DNA of 64,000 bases from Lithodes maja (Eukaryota; Arthropoda; Malacostraca; Decapoda; Lithodidae), in NCBI GenBank assembly GCA_037953745.1, contig JBAKBP010007919.1, positions 31,491 through 95,490 on the forward strand, written 5' to 3'. Below the pieces are notes generated by a model. That model worked only from the letters and a program-made list of their open reading frames with translations. It was not told where the DNA came from and did no database searches. The translations under genes were made by a program, and so were the position numbers. Shown piece by piece: positions 10,757 to 20,667 of the stretch. How positions within the stretch are numbered: the first letter of the stretch is position 1; each line of letters opens with the position of its first letter.

Positions 10757-12811
10757 GGATGAGATCTGTGCAGCATGTGAGGAGGTGTGTGGAGTGAGGA
10801 GAAGAGGGAGGGGAGTGAAAGGTACAGCATGGTGGACAGAAGAGGTAAGAATAGCTGTGGAAGAAAAGAAGAAAGCATATAGAGAGTGGTTGGGTAGTAG
10901 AGGGAATGAAGATTCCGAGAGGCAGAAACGAGCGAGGTACGTGGAGAGTAAGAGGGTGGTGAAGAGAGTAGTGAAGGAAAGTAAGAGAAGAGTAGATGAG
11001 GAATTTGGAAGGAATCTGAGTGTAAAATGGAGGGAGAGTAAGAAACTGTTCTGGAAAGAAGTCAAGAAAGTTAGGGAAGGTAGCAAGGGAAACAGTAAGG
11101 GTGTGAAAGATAAGAATGGGAGAATGCTAGCCGAGAAGCAAGAGAGAGTCGAAAGATGGAGGGAGTACTTCAGTGAGTTGCTAAATGAAAGGAATGAAGA
11201 GCCAGCAAACATAGCTGGATATGGTATGGGAGGGAGAAGAAGAGAAGTAGTGGAGGAGGAGGTGGGGGTCAGGAGGTCAGAAGTGTGGGAAGCCATGAAA
11301 AGAGTGAAGTTGGGGAAAGCACCAGGAACAGATGGAGTGTGTGGGGAAATGTTGAGGTATGGTGGTGAGATAGTGATAGAATGGGTATGGAAAATGTGCA
11401 AACTAGCATGGGAGAAGGGGAGTGCACCCGATGACTGGAAGACTGGCATAATAGTCCCCCTATATAAGGGCAAAGGGGAAAGAGGAGTGTGTGGTAACCA
11501 CCGAGGAATATGTCTTCTAAGCGTAGTAGGGAAGGTATACAGTAGGGTAGTGATTGAGAGAGTGAGAGTGAGAACGGAGAAATGGATAGGCGACGAGCAG
11601 GGAGGTTTTAGGAAGGGAAGAGGATGTGTAGATCAGATTTTTACCCTGAATTGTGTTGTGGAGAAGTATCTGGAGAAGAAACAAAAGGTGTATGTTGCCT
11701 TTATGGACTTGGAGAAGGCCTATGACAGAGTGGATAGAGAAGGTTTGTGGAAAGTACTTAGAATATACGGAGTAGAGGGCAAGTTGCTAAAAGCAGTGAA
11801 GAGCATGTATGAGGGTGCAAAGGCGGCAGTACGTGTGGAGAGTGAGCAGAGCGAGTTCTTTGACCTGAATGTTGGTTTGAAACAGGGGTGTGTGATGTCC
11901 CCGTGGTTGTTTACTGTATATATGGATGGAGTTATGAAAGAAATACTATCAAGAGCAGTGGATGTTGGTGTATCGCTGAAAAGGGAGGGAATTGAGTGGA
12001 AGCTACCTATACTGCTGTTTGCGGATGATACAGTTCTGATGAGTGATAATGAATGGGAGTTGCAGGGTCTGGTAAATGAGTTTGGAACAGTGTGCGAAAA
12101 ACGGAATTTGAAGGTAAATACGGGGAAGAGCAAGGTTATGGTCTTCGAAAGGGGTGAAGTCACAGAGTGTGAGGTGAAGCTGAACGGTCAGGCTATGGAG
12201 ATCGTCAACTCTTTTAAGTATCTGGGCAGTGTGTTGAGTAAAGATGGGACTATGGATGAAGAGGTGCGGGAGAGGGTACAACAGGGGAAGAGGGTTGTAG
12301 GAACGCTAAAAGCAGTAACAAGAAATAGGGTGGTCAGTATGGAAGTGAAGAAGTCCTTGCATGACAGTGTGGTAATCCCGACACTGACTTACGGAAGCGA
12401 AGCATGGACGTTGGTTGAGAGACTCAGACCAAGAGTGAGAGCAGTGGAAATTAATTACTTAAGAGTGCGTGTGGAGTTACATGGAGGGATAGACAGACTA
12501 ATGAGGAAGTAAGAAGGAGGTGTGGTGTGGAGGTAGATGTGCTGGAAAGTGTGAAAAGGAACAACTTGAGATGGTTCGGCCATATGGAACGTATGGAAAG
12601 CGAGAAAATGACTAAGAGGGTGTACGAGAGCGAGGTGGAGGGACAGAGGGGGAGAGGTAGACCGAATAATTATGAGGTGGAAGGATGGAGTGAGGAACTA
12701 CATGAACGAAGGCGGTGCTGGTTGGGGGGAGGGGCGTCGACTGCCTGGGGACAGAGGTGCATGGGGGCGGTTCGTTCGTGGCCACCCCTTCGGGGATCAC
12801 GGCGTCAGGCA
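10757..12811 (+). pseudogene. RTE-like LINE reverse transcriptase, frameshifted
   Basis: The reverse transcriptase continues the endonuclease ORF across the MITE. Motifs in order: GKAPGTDGVCGEML, GNHRGICLLSVVGK, DEQGGFRKGRGCVDQ, MDLEKAYDRVD (motif A, first catalytic Asp), GLKQGCVMSPWLF, and LLFADDTVLMS (catalytic Asp pair). NSFKYLGSVLSKDG follows. Compared with copies B and C, one base is lost near 12463 (aagagtgcg versus aagaagtgcg), so the frame ends at 12512. A second change of about four extra bases near 12667 breaks the tail again. The C-terminal block is still readable at 12527-12811 in other frames. All core catalytic motifs are intact, so this copy was disabled only by the late indels and the MITE. 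Confidence 0.86.
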
Positions 12812-12834
12812 ATAGATAGATAGATAGATAGTAG

Positions 12835-12960
12835 TTAAACCTCCCTTACGGTTCTTTATTAAATTTTCAAAATCGGGTTGGTAAAAGTATTCGGTTGTTA
12901 TATTAACTGTTTCATGGAGTAGATTATTGTCAGGATCACAGTGACTTAAGGGGAGATATC
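12835..12960 (-). pseudogene. CR1-like LINE endonuclease fragment, upstream half
   Basis: On the minus strand this reads NNLLHETVNITTEYFYQP, then DFENLIKNRKGGLNTPF, which runs without a frame change into LNIRSIPNSLESFI at 8718-8962 once the RTE insertion and one copy of its target duplication are set aside. The Y-x-x-x-x-F...LNIRS arrangement precedes the endonuclease in CR1-type LINEs. It fades out at the dispersed repeat near 12985. Confidence 0.7.
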
Positions 12961-12984
12961 CACTTGAGGGATATTTTTCTTGAC

Positions 12985-13290
12985 TCCTTTCTCCCTCATG
13001 TTTAGCCCCATTGCTTTTAAGATTTTAAGACGTTTGCCCCATTAGTTTGGCGATTTTAAGAACTTCCGCTCCATTTCTGTCAATTTTAAAACCTTTCGTG
13101 CCATTTAGATGTCGATGTTTTCCTGGCGAGCGAAAGCGAGCCTGCAGTTTAAGAGGAACCGGCCTTTGGCCGGGAAATTTTTCTACCGAAAAATGTACAA
13201 GTTTATCTTGAAAGAGGGTCAAAGGGGTGTAAATTTAAGCTTGATGGAGGTCTAGGGAACAAAGTAAAAACCTCCCCTTTAAGATTCATT
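12985..13290 (+). repeat. Dispersed repeat D, copy 1
   Basis: The phrases ccctcatgtttagcc, ccattagtttggcgatttta, cctggcgagcgaaagcgagcc and gaaaaatgtacaa recur at 52650-52770, 60460-60680 and, inverted, near 63880-64000. It contains one arm of the short fold-back that is complete at 60541-60678. It is noncoding and of unknown class. Confidence 0.55.
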
Positions 13291-13307
13291 TGTATCTGTT
13301 CGAGCAA

Positions 13308-13518
13308 AATAATGGATTATAGTGCATTTTATTAATGTGGTGCAAGGGTAGAATATTTTAAATAATGGATTATAGTGCATTTTATTAATGTGGTGCAAGG
13401 GTAGAATATTTTAAATAATGGATTATAGTGCATTTTATTAATGTGGTGCAAGGGTAGAATATTTTAAATAATGGATTATAGTGCATTTTATTAATGTGGT
13501 GCAAGGGTAGAATATTTT
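13308..13518. repeat. 53-bp tandem repeat, four copies
   Basis: The unit aatggattatagtgcatttt... through gtagaatatttt starts at 13311, 13364, 13417 and 13470, an exact 53-bp period with essentially no divergence between copies. Confidence 0.9.
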
Positions 13519-14089
13519 TGTTTGTGTCGACTGTCAATAAGTCAATCAATTCACTATCAGTTAAATCAGAAAATTGACTTAACTATTGACTTCACTATAT
13601 TGTTGTCTATTATTGATTATTTGTATTTGTGAGACTTCGATCTCTATATTTGTACTAACCATTATTGTACTTATTTTATCACCCATCATTATTAATCTAT
13701 TTGAGACGTATGTATATTATGAACCTCTGCTACAATTGAATAAAATATTGTGTTGACTTGCCATGTGTCTTTATTTATTGCCTGTTGTCAGTGTATCGTA
13801 TTGGAATTAAGTGCCAACCCTCACCAAGTTAGAGAGTTAAAAGTTGTGACAGATATCTCACGTTTCTCCAGAAACGTGGCAAAAACAATGAGACATGTTA
13901 GAAACATGAATAAATCATGGGTAGATCATTTTATCTTTATATATTATTTTGTGGTTTGAGCGTGTTTCTGTTATTTGTCTCTTTATGCAAGCATAATTAC
14001 TTTTTTAAGAGAAAGCTGAATATATCTGCAACACAAACAATACCTGAATATTAATATTGTCATAGTTTAGGCTAACGTATGACAGAGGA
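13519..14089. other. AT-rich spacer, no gene recognised
   Basis: Short open frames here show no domain. Internal reuse of gtcaataagtcaatcaattcac and ttgacttaactattgacttcac is seen near 13530-13595. Nothing else is supported. Confidence 0.35.
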
Positions 14090-14155
14090 GAATGGAGGCG
14101 ATGCATTCGTGGCCACCCCCGGGGATTGAGGGGTCTGGCAATAGATAGATGTATG
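14090..14155 (+). mobile_element. RTE-like LINE 3'-end remnant
   Basis: The sequence gatgcattcgtggccacccc...ggggattg...ggcaatagatagatg is a diverged match to the 3' end of the RTE family (tcgttcgtggccaccccttcgg...ggcaatagatag). It is only about 65 bp and keeps the tail. Confidence 0.6.
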
Positions 14156-14284
14156 TAGATTAGTCCTTGTTTAACCCTATAAAGCTGCCGTGTATCATGC
14201 ATAAAATGTATACATTTTGTTTGGAAAATAAAACTAACGAGAGAGAGAGAGAGAGAGAGTCACATCACAATATGGATAGGGCTA

Positions 14285-14405
14285 ACTAATGACGTAACGA
14301 AAGGGGTGGACCTAAATCATGGACGTCACAAAGTGGGAGGTTCACAATCAATGACGTAATAAGGCGGAGCTAAATGATGTCATGAGAAAGGGGTTGGGCT
14401 TCTTG
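14285..14405 (+). promoter_or_regulatory. Degenerate ~30-bp repeats with CRE/ATF-like TGACGT cores
   Basis: Four spaced motifs (atgacgtaacg, ggacgtcaca, atgacgtaata, atgatgtcatg) recur every 25-40 bp between 14288 and 14385, separated by ggggtggacctaaatca-type spacers, after a short (GA)n tract. TGACGT(CA) is the CREB/ATF core. The cluster lies about 0.8 kb upstream of the first recognised exon of the DM4/12-like gene and could be regulatory. It may equally be a decayed minisatellite. Confidence 0.3.
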
Positions 14406-15150
14406 AAGTAAACAATGTGATGTCTGGGGGGAGGAGTGTCTGGTTCTCTGAGCCCTGTCATTCACCATCTATACATATCAGGGGCAACATCTAGGTCTCG
14501 CAACCAAATAACAGTTATAATGGCTAGAACACGTCTTTCAAAACACTACTAATTTAAGCTAATGTTTTTTTACATACTGATATTTGACCTTTACTCGAAC
14601 CTCTCCCACTTATATCATCCATTTAACAATTTTCTTTCCTGCATATTCTTATGATTTAAACCTTTTCTTTGTTCTCTCTTACCCTCCTGCCTCAAACTTT
14701 TGCTATTACATCTGTGGTTCTTTATAATCTTACTCCCCTCTCCCTTCTCAACTTTTCCATTTCCTTTTCACATTCTTCCTTCTCCAAACCACCTTATTTT
14801 GACTTTGCTTTAACATTTATTTCGTCCCCTTTATAGTTTTCTTCTTCGACCCTTCTCCCTCACGCATATTTCCTCTCCTGCCTTTGTTTCTCCTTTATCC
14901 CTCCCCAAACTGTTTTAATTCTCATGGTCCCTCTCCCATTCTCTTTGCTTCTTCTTCGCCCCTAAATCTTCCTGATTATTTTATCCAACCATTCCATTAT
15001 ATTTCCTGTCCTATCCTTATTTTCTGGTTCCTTCCCCTTTCCTTTTTATTCTTCCCTTCCACCTTACCGTTCTTCTTTCTTATTCACCTTCTCTTTGCTC
15101 CAACTCTCCCTCTTCTTTCTGAAGCCTTCCCTTCCAAAACTTCCTTGATC

Positions 15151-15323
15151 ATGGCAATGCGGGCCAATGACCAACTTCTTGGGCGCCCCGTCATAGGGGG
15201 TAACGTGGCCCTGAACCTGCCCATACTGCGAGAGAACGACATTCTACTGGGAGGCTTCACGGCTGCCATACCCTTCATTCTCTTCCTAGACACACTCCTG
15301 GGATTCGTGGTCGAGGTTGGCAG
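15151..15323 (+). CDS. DM4/DM12-like gene, first recognised exon
   Basis: The exon runs from ATG 15151 to donor CAG|gtgagt at 15324 and ends two bases into a codon. The product has a polar start then a hydrophobic stretch. Upstream, 14570-15124 is a strikingly pyrimidine-rich tract ending in an AG, so part of this exon may belong to a larger internal exon beginning at 15125. Confidence 0.7.
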
Positions 15324-18300
15324 GTGAGTGTGGAGGTGGTTGGTAGTAGATACATATATGGTGGGTCGGTGTACAAGCTGGCAGGTGTAGCAAGGCAAAA
15401 TGTGAGTCGGTGTTTTGTCAGACAGATTTGTGTGTGCCAGTGTGAATGGTACATGGCTGCTAAAGAGGTGGATGTGGATAGCAGGTAGATTTATATTTAT
15501 ATGTAGTAGCTTGGTAGGTGGGTGGTATTTGTATGTGGATGGTAGATACAATAGCTAAGAGACGGGAAGGCACCTTGTGTCTGTTGCATTTCTGGAGAAC
15601 TGCTGAAAAATTGGTGTGCGGCTATGAGTGCCATTCGACTTGAAGCCTCGCCCGGAAAAAAACCCAGTGGGTAAGTTCAAAAGGTGAATGAAAATATGTA
15701 TGGCCGAGGCGTAGGCCTCCATAGAATTGATTGATTGATGGATCTATTATTTTCTATTTTTTTTTTTTTTTTTCAGGATGTCCGGTACTGATTTTACCCT
15801 ACCAAATGAAGAGGAATTACAGAATGGATGGACGAAAGAGGCGGTGTGGAGAGAGGACAATTGGCCGTGGAAGGAAGAGGAAGCCAATGGATCATACTGG
15901 AGTACTGGATTCAGGAAAGACAAAGAGGAACTGAAGCGAGAGAAGGAAAAAGGGTTGATCGAGGACAGAGTGCAAGGGAAGAAAGAAGGGAATCAAGAAG
16001 AAAATACACCATGGAAGAAAGAACCAAAAGATCAGAACTACGATGAAGATGGATGGTGGGGAGAAGAGAAGGAACCGGACGAAGAAGCAGAAGAAGAGGA
16101 AGGAGAAGACGAGGAAGTGGACGAAGAGGGTTGGGCGGCGCAGCAGGGATGGGTGCTGGGGTGGGTGGAGAAGAAGGTGGAGGGAATGTTGGGGGTGGAT
16201 GGAAGAGTCTGCGTCCAAAGGTTCATATGTGAGCTCCACCAGAGACTCCACAATGCTTCATCCTCTGCTTCCTCTTCTTCTCCTCCCCTTCCTTCCTTAT
16301 CTCTTACTTCTCCTCCTCCTCCTTCTATGCATTCTTTCTCTCCTTCTTCATCTCCTCCCTTCCCTTCCTTATTTACCACTTATCTTCCCAATTCCATTTC
16401 ATCACATCCTTTTACTCATGGCTCTTTCTCCGCTCCTTCTTCCTCCTTGCCTTTGCCATCCTTCCCGACTATCAAACATCGCTCTTTGCTCGGCCAAGCT
16501 CTACACATCCTATTCTCGTGAGTATATTATCCTAAAACACTAAACAATGCATAGCCTAAGTCATTACTGACTGTTCAATATGACGCCTTTTTACTAAATT
16601 TTGCTTTCATTAGACGATTTTACTCAGAATACTATGGAAGGGTCTCTATGAATCGATAGGGTAATGACTCTCAATTAACCTTTATATTTGGAAGGGTCTC
16701 TATGAATCGATAGGGTAATGACTCAATTAACCTTTATATTTGGAAGGGTCTCTATGAATCGATAGGGTAATGACTCAATTAACCTTTATATTTGGAAGGG
16801 TCTCTATGAATCGATAGGGTAATGACTCAATTAACCTTTATATTTGGAAGGGTCTCTATGAATCGATAGGGTAATGACTCTCAATTAACCTTTATATTTG
16901 GAAGGTCTATGAATCGATAGGGTAATGACTCTCAATTAACCTTTATATTTGGAAGGGTCTCTATGAATCGATAGGGTAATGACTCTCAATTAACCTATAT
17001 ATTTGGAAGGGTCTCTATGAATCGATAGGGTAATGACTCAATTAACCTTTATATTTGGAAGGGTCTCTATGAATCGATAGGGTAATGACTCAATTAACCT
17101 TTATATTTGGAAGGGTCTCTATGAATCGATAGGGTAATGACTCAATTAACCTTTATATTTGGAAGGGTCTCTATGAATCGATAGGGTAATGACTCAATTA
17201 ACCTTTATATTTGGAAGGGTCTCTATGAATCGATAGGGTAATGACTCTCAATTAACCTTTATATTTGGAAGGGTCTCTATGAATCGATAGGGTAATGACT
17301 CTCAATTAACCTTTATATTTGGAAGGGTCTCTATGAATCGATAGGGTAATGACTCTCAATTAACCTTTATATTTGGAAGGGTCTCTATGAATCGATAGGG
17401 TAATGACTCTCAATTAACCTTTTGACTCCCAAAGTCCCTTATTTTAAAATGACTAAAATCGACTAATGAAAGTCAGAATATAAGGAAGGAATACGTCATT
17501 GTCTAATACAAGAGTGAATTAGTTTTCTGAAATTTGCATTACAGAAGTTCCTTTAATCGGGGAGAGAGCTCAACATACGCGTCAGAATTTGTGAACGTGA
17601 TAGTGCAGTGCACGGTGACCGGTCAACTCAACCAGTAGCTCTCAACCAGTACCAAATCAACCAATACGGTTAGGTTAGGTTAGGTTAGTACTATAATTTG
17701 GCACTGGTTTGGTTGGTCTGGGTTAATTTGGCACTATTTGAGAGCTACTGGTTGAAATGGTCTACTGGTTGAGATGACATGGAACCGCAGTACAAATATC
17801 AATTTAAATCTACAGAGTTATCCCAGACTAAATACAAACAGTATTAAGACGAGCAAGGTAGAACATTTGGGAGGCATTCTGCACTCACTACTTCAGAAGC
17901 AGTAAACAAATTGAACTTTCCATTCTATTTTTTAGTAACAAATTATGATAAATAATATTGCTCTACAGTACTCTCATTCAATAACAACACTGTATTAAAA
18001 TCAAAGCGTGTTTCTATTTTTCAACAATTGAATGTTATAAGCAGTGTTGATCTTGACAGCAAAATGTATTAGTGCGGAAGTATATATTTGTTAACATTTC
18101 CACTTAGATGTTGGTAACAATAAGCCAACACATATGTTACTGGCATAATGTTGCCTATGCCTTACCATAATGTAATATTTATATTTATTCTGGACTATGT
18201 CTCCTACAGGCCACGGAAGCCCAGCAGCAATAGCAGCCGAAGGAGCAGACGGAGCACGGAACACCTAAGGCCGTACCACGAGGCACGTACTGCGGGGGAG

Positions 18301-18387
18301 GGTGGGAGGGAAGGAGCTAGGGCGTGCAGGGAGGCGTACCCACAGTGCCCAATATCGCTCTTCAAGGCTTTTGGTGGCTTCATGTAA
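15151..18387 (+). CDS. DM4/DM12-like domain protein, three-exon host gene (span)
   Basis: Three exons (15151-15323, 15777-16517, 18210-18387) join in frame through consensus GT-AG introns, giving about 363 residues. The conserved features match the arthropod DM4/DM12 family (function unknown, usually secreted). A hydrophobic segment (DILLGGFTAAIPFILFLDTL) lies in exon 1. Exon 2 holds GVDGRVCVQRFICELHQR, corresponding to the family's G-x-x-C-x-x-R-x-x-C-E motif. Exon 3 holds YHEARTAGEGG...CREAYPQCPISLF, the family's Y-x-x-A-x-x-x-G...C-x-x-x-Y-x-x-CP ending. A long acidic region (Glu/Asp-rich) and a Ser/Pro-rich stretch in exon 2 are unusual additions. The start is uncertain: no clear signal peptide follows ATG 15151, and a strong acceptor at 15124 (pyrimidine tract then gaag) allows an earlier 5' exon. 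Stop is at 18385-18387. Confidence 0.78.
15777..16517 (+). CDS. DM4/DM12-like gene, middle exon
   Basis: The acceptor follows an 18-20 base T tract ending in cag at 15774-15776. The first base completes the Arg codon split by intron 1. The exon encodes an acidic, Trp-rich segment, the C-x-x-R-x-x-C-E motif, then a Ser/Pro-rich region. It ends at 16517 before gtgagt, two bases into a Ser codon. Confidence 0.78.
16636..17422. repeat. 54/56-bp satellite array inside intron 2 of the DM4/12-like gene
   Basis: About 15 copies of ggaagggtctctatgaatcg...gggtaatgactc(tc)aattaacctttatattt stand head to tail. Units alternate between 54 and 56 bp by presence or absence of one TC dinucleotide, and one unit near 16903 is shortened. 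Copies are otherwise near identical, so the array is young or homogenised. Confidence 0.92.
17623..17773. repeat. Inverted repeat enclosing interstitial TTAGG telomere-type motif
   Basis: The 17-bp arms at 17629-17645 and 17738-17754 are exact reverse complements (CAACCAGTAGCTCTCAA). Between them, 17670-17688 is 3.8 units of TTAGG, the common arthropod telomere repeat. Further partly matching CAACC/GGTTG phrases extend both arms. Confidence 0.7.
18210..18387 (+). CDS. DM4/DM12-like gene, last exon
   Basis: The acceptor is tctcctacag at 18200-18209. The first base completes the Ser codon split by intron 2, and the frame runs to TAA at 18385-18387. It encodes a basic Ser/Arg-rich stretch, then the C-terminal Y-x-x-A...C-x-x-x-Y-x-x-CP signature of the family. 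Confidence 0.78.
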
Positions 18388-18574
18388 AGATCCTATAACA
18401 CGACACAGCACGGCACAATGCAACAACTCGCGTCTTGAAGAAATGTTCCTTTATATTTCTCGTTGTATGTCTGTGAATAACCTTGTTAGGATCATAATGT
18501 CTGTGCAGTGTAATTATCTTTAATTTATATATACCCGTGTTTCTCGTGCACATACCCACTCTCTGTGTGTATGT

Positions 18575-18621
18575 ATGATATATACTGTATATACAATATA
18601 GTAGGCCTATATATATATATA

Positions 18622-18657
<36 letters not shown>

Positions 18658-18869
18658 AGAATATATCACAAATACACGTGAGCCACTAAATGTTTCTAGT
18701 CTCTCAGTGGGGATCGAACCATCGACCATCAGAACGATAGCCGACGCTTATTAGACTGCCGTGGTGTAATTGATTAAGCGTCGGCTATCGTTCTGATGGT
18801 CGATGGTTCGATCCCCACTGAGAGACTAGAAACATTTAGTGGCTCACGTGTATTTGTGATATATTCTCA

Positions 18870-18943
<74 letters not shown>

Positions 18944-19012
18944 AGGCCTATATATATATACTGTATATATACAGTATAGTAGGCCTATATATAATTATAT
19001 ACTGTATATACT

Positions 19013-19049
<37 letters not shown>

Positions 19050-19077
19050 GTATAGTAGGCCTATATATAATTATATA

Positions 19078-19123
<46 letters not shown>

Positions 19124-19201
19124 TGTATATACTGTATATATATACAGTATAGTAGGCCTATATATATATATACTGTATATATATATATATATATATATAT
19201 A

Positions 19202-19251
<50 letters not shown>

Positions 19252-19260
19252 CCAATATAT
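18575..19260. repeat. (TA)n microsatellite region
   Basis: Long alternating TA tracts are interspersed with palindromic tactgtatatatacagta and tagtaggcctatatata units. Open frames through it (Ile-Tyr repeats) are artefacts. The tracts flank the palindrome at 18651-18874 on both sides. Confidence 0.95.
18651..18874. repeat. Perfect palindrome, 100-bp arms, 24-bp spacer, containing SINE-like sequence
   Basis: The left arm 18651-18750 is the exact reverse complement of 18775-18874 over all 100 positions. The spacer is 18751-18774. The right half, starting at gccgtggtgtaattgattaag (18758) with ggttcgatcccc further on, has the spacing of RNA polymerase III A and B boxes of a tRNA-derived SINE. 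The structure looks like a partial SINE followed by its own inverted copy, within TA repeats. Its transcript would fold into a long perfect hairpin. Confidence 0.9.
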
Positions 19261-20078
19261 ATATTTACATATTTCTCCATATATTATAATTATATAGTAT
19301 TGTATAATTACAATTTGTTCCTGTGTTACTTCTGGCTGACTATAGCGCTCTATAAACACAGGAAGACATGTCTAGGAAGCTCCATAACAAACACATTGTA
19401 TTTTATCCCTAGTGTTATTCTAGACTCCCACATGTGAAGCCCCCAAGTGGTCAACATATTATGCTTGATTGTGGTTTTCTCCGCCACAGTTACCGGGAAG
19501 GTAGAAAAGAGATTTCGGTCATCCAAACACCCTCTATTATAAAACAAAATGATAAACTTATCAACTATTTCCACTATGTTATTGTTTTCATTATGTTATG
19601 CTACATTACTGTATGAATGGCTATGTTATGTTAAATGTTACTTTATTGTTACGCTCTACCAGTTTATGTTACTATAATTATGTTTTGCTCATATTTGTCA
19701 GTTTATCTTCAACGTTGTTTTGCTTTACTATATATTATTATAGTATATTGTGTTATGTTATATTATGTTACAGTTACGGAAGCATAGCCATTAACACTAT
19801 GTGTTCGATTCGTTCAGGTAATTTAGTGTAGCAGCTTTTGAAATATACATTTGCGAAGACCACCAACAACAAATAATTGGCTTTGAGTCTAGTTACGGAT
19901 ATCAATGTAAATACAGCTCCCAAATATTGCCAGGATAGAGCCGCCGATCGATAAATGGCGGTATAAATTGTTGGTGTGACTGTGAAACAACTTGGGTCAA
20001 ATAATGCAGTACTGTAGGCCTATGTGTAGATAAGCCCTTATAATAAACCCTTATAATACAGATAGCCAAAGGGTTACA
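19261..20078. other. AT-rich spacer, nothing recognised
   Basis: No supported gene. Runs of tatgttatgtta-like sequence occur around 19570-19780. Confidence 0.35.
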
Positions 20079-20091
20079 TTTTTGAAGTTCT

Positions 20092-20229
20092 ATCTATCTA
20101 TCTATTGCCTGACGCCGTGATCCCCGAAGGGGTGGCCACGAACGAACCGCCCCCATGCACCTCTGTCCCCAGTCAGTCGACGCCCCCCCCCCCCCCCCCC
20201 CCAACCAGCACCGCCTTCGTTCGTTCGTT
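20092..20229 (-). mobile_element. RTE-like LINE copy D, 138-bp 3' fragment with target duplication
   Basis: The reverse complement of the RTE 3' end (tatctatctattgcctgacgccgtgatccccgaaggggtggcc...) is flanked by the 13-bp duplication TTTTTGAAGTTCT at 20079-20091 and 20230-20242. The G run of the family sequence has expanded to about 20 C on this strand (20182-20202). It is a severely 5'-truncated insertion. Confidence 0.87.
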
Positions 20230-20242
20230 TTTTTGAAGTTCT

Positions 20243-20667
20243 GGTTTCATTTAAATATTCATACCATACCAAAGTATGTTATATGGTAAAGTGTATACTG
20301 TATGTTATTGTCTAAATTTGGCATAATATACACATTAACAGTAGTTAAGCTTAGAAGTTAGTCATCTGATTCCACCATACCGGCTTCCATTATTTAAGAA
20401 AACGTATATAGATAATTACTGTAATACTGTGAATGCCTATTGATAGGCTCTAGCTATTTATTTATGGGTTTAATTATGCCCTAAGTACTGAAACTATTTA
20501 TAAAATATTTAATATTTATTATGTCGCGTAGGTAATGCATACATATTTGTTTATGTACAGGTCTGTAGTATATTAAGATTCATCATCCACATTAAAACTA
20601 CGTGTATAAGTTGATTATTTTTATTCAAAGCAATAATACTAATGTAGAAAATATCCTAGTGGGGAAA
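20243..20667. other. AT-rich spacer, nothing recognised
   Basis: I see no coding or repeat structure between the RTE fragment and the satellite. Confidence 0.35.

Larger units (their letters stand above)
8974..12834 (+). mobile_element. Full-length RTE-like LINE (copy A), interrupted by a MITE
   Basis: An 11-bp target duplication TTAAACCTCCC lies at 8963-8973 and 12835-12845. Without the 639-bp MITE and its extra TTAA the LINE is about 3.2 kb, the usual size of RTE elements. It has a short 5' leader including gtcgtaagaggcgactaaa (9018-9036), one long ORF with endonuclease then reverse transcriptase, almost no 3' UTR, and an ATAG-repeat tail instead of poly(A). The order and tail fit the RTE clade; Nimb or another related clade is not excluded. 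Near-identical copies at 7061-7835 and 48852-50632 show a recently active family. Confidence 0.88.

Noticed and set aside
14884..15150. Upstream extension of the first DM4/12-like exon
   Set aside because: The open frame there is the translation of a pyrimidine-rich intronic or UTR tract (Phe/Leu/Ser/Pro), which ends in a likely splice acceptor at 15124.
16038..16379. Minus-strand and alternative-frame ORFs over the Glu/Ser-rich exon
   Set aside because: Shadows of low-complexity coding sequence in exon 2 of the DM4/12-like gene.
18985..19359. Ile/Tyr-repeat ORFs on both strands
   Set aside because: Translations of (TA)n microsatellite.
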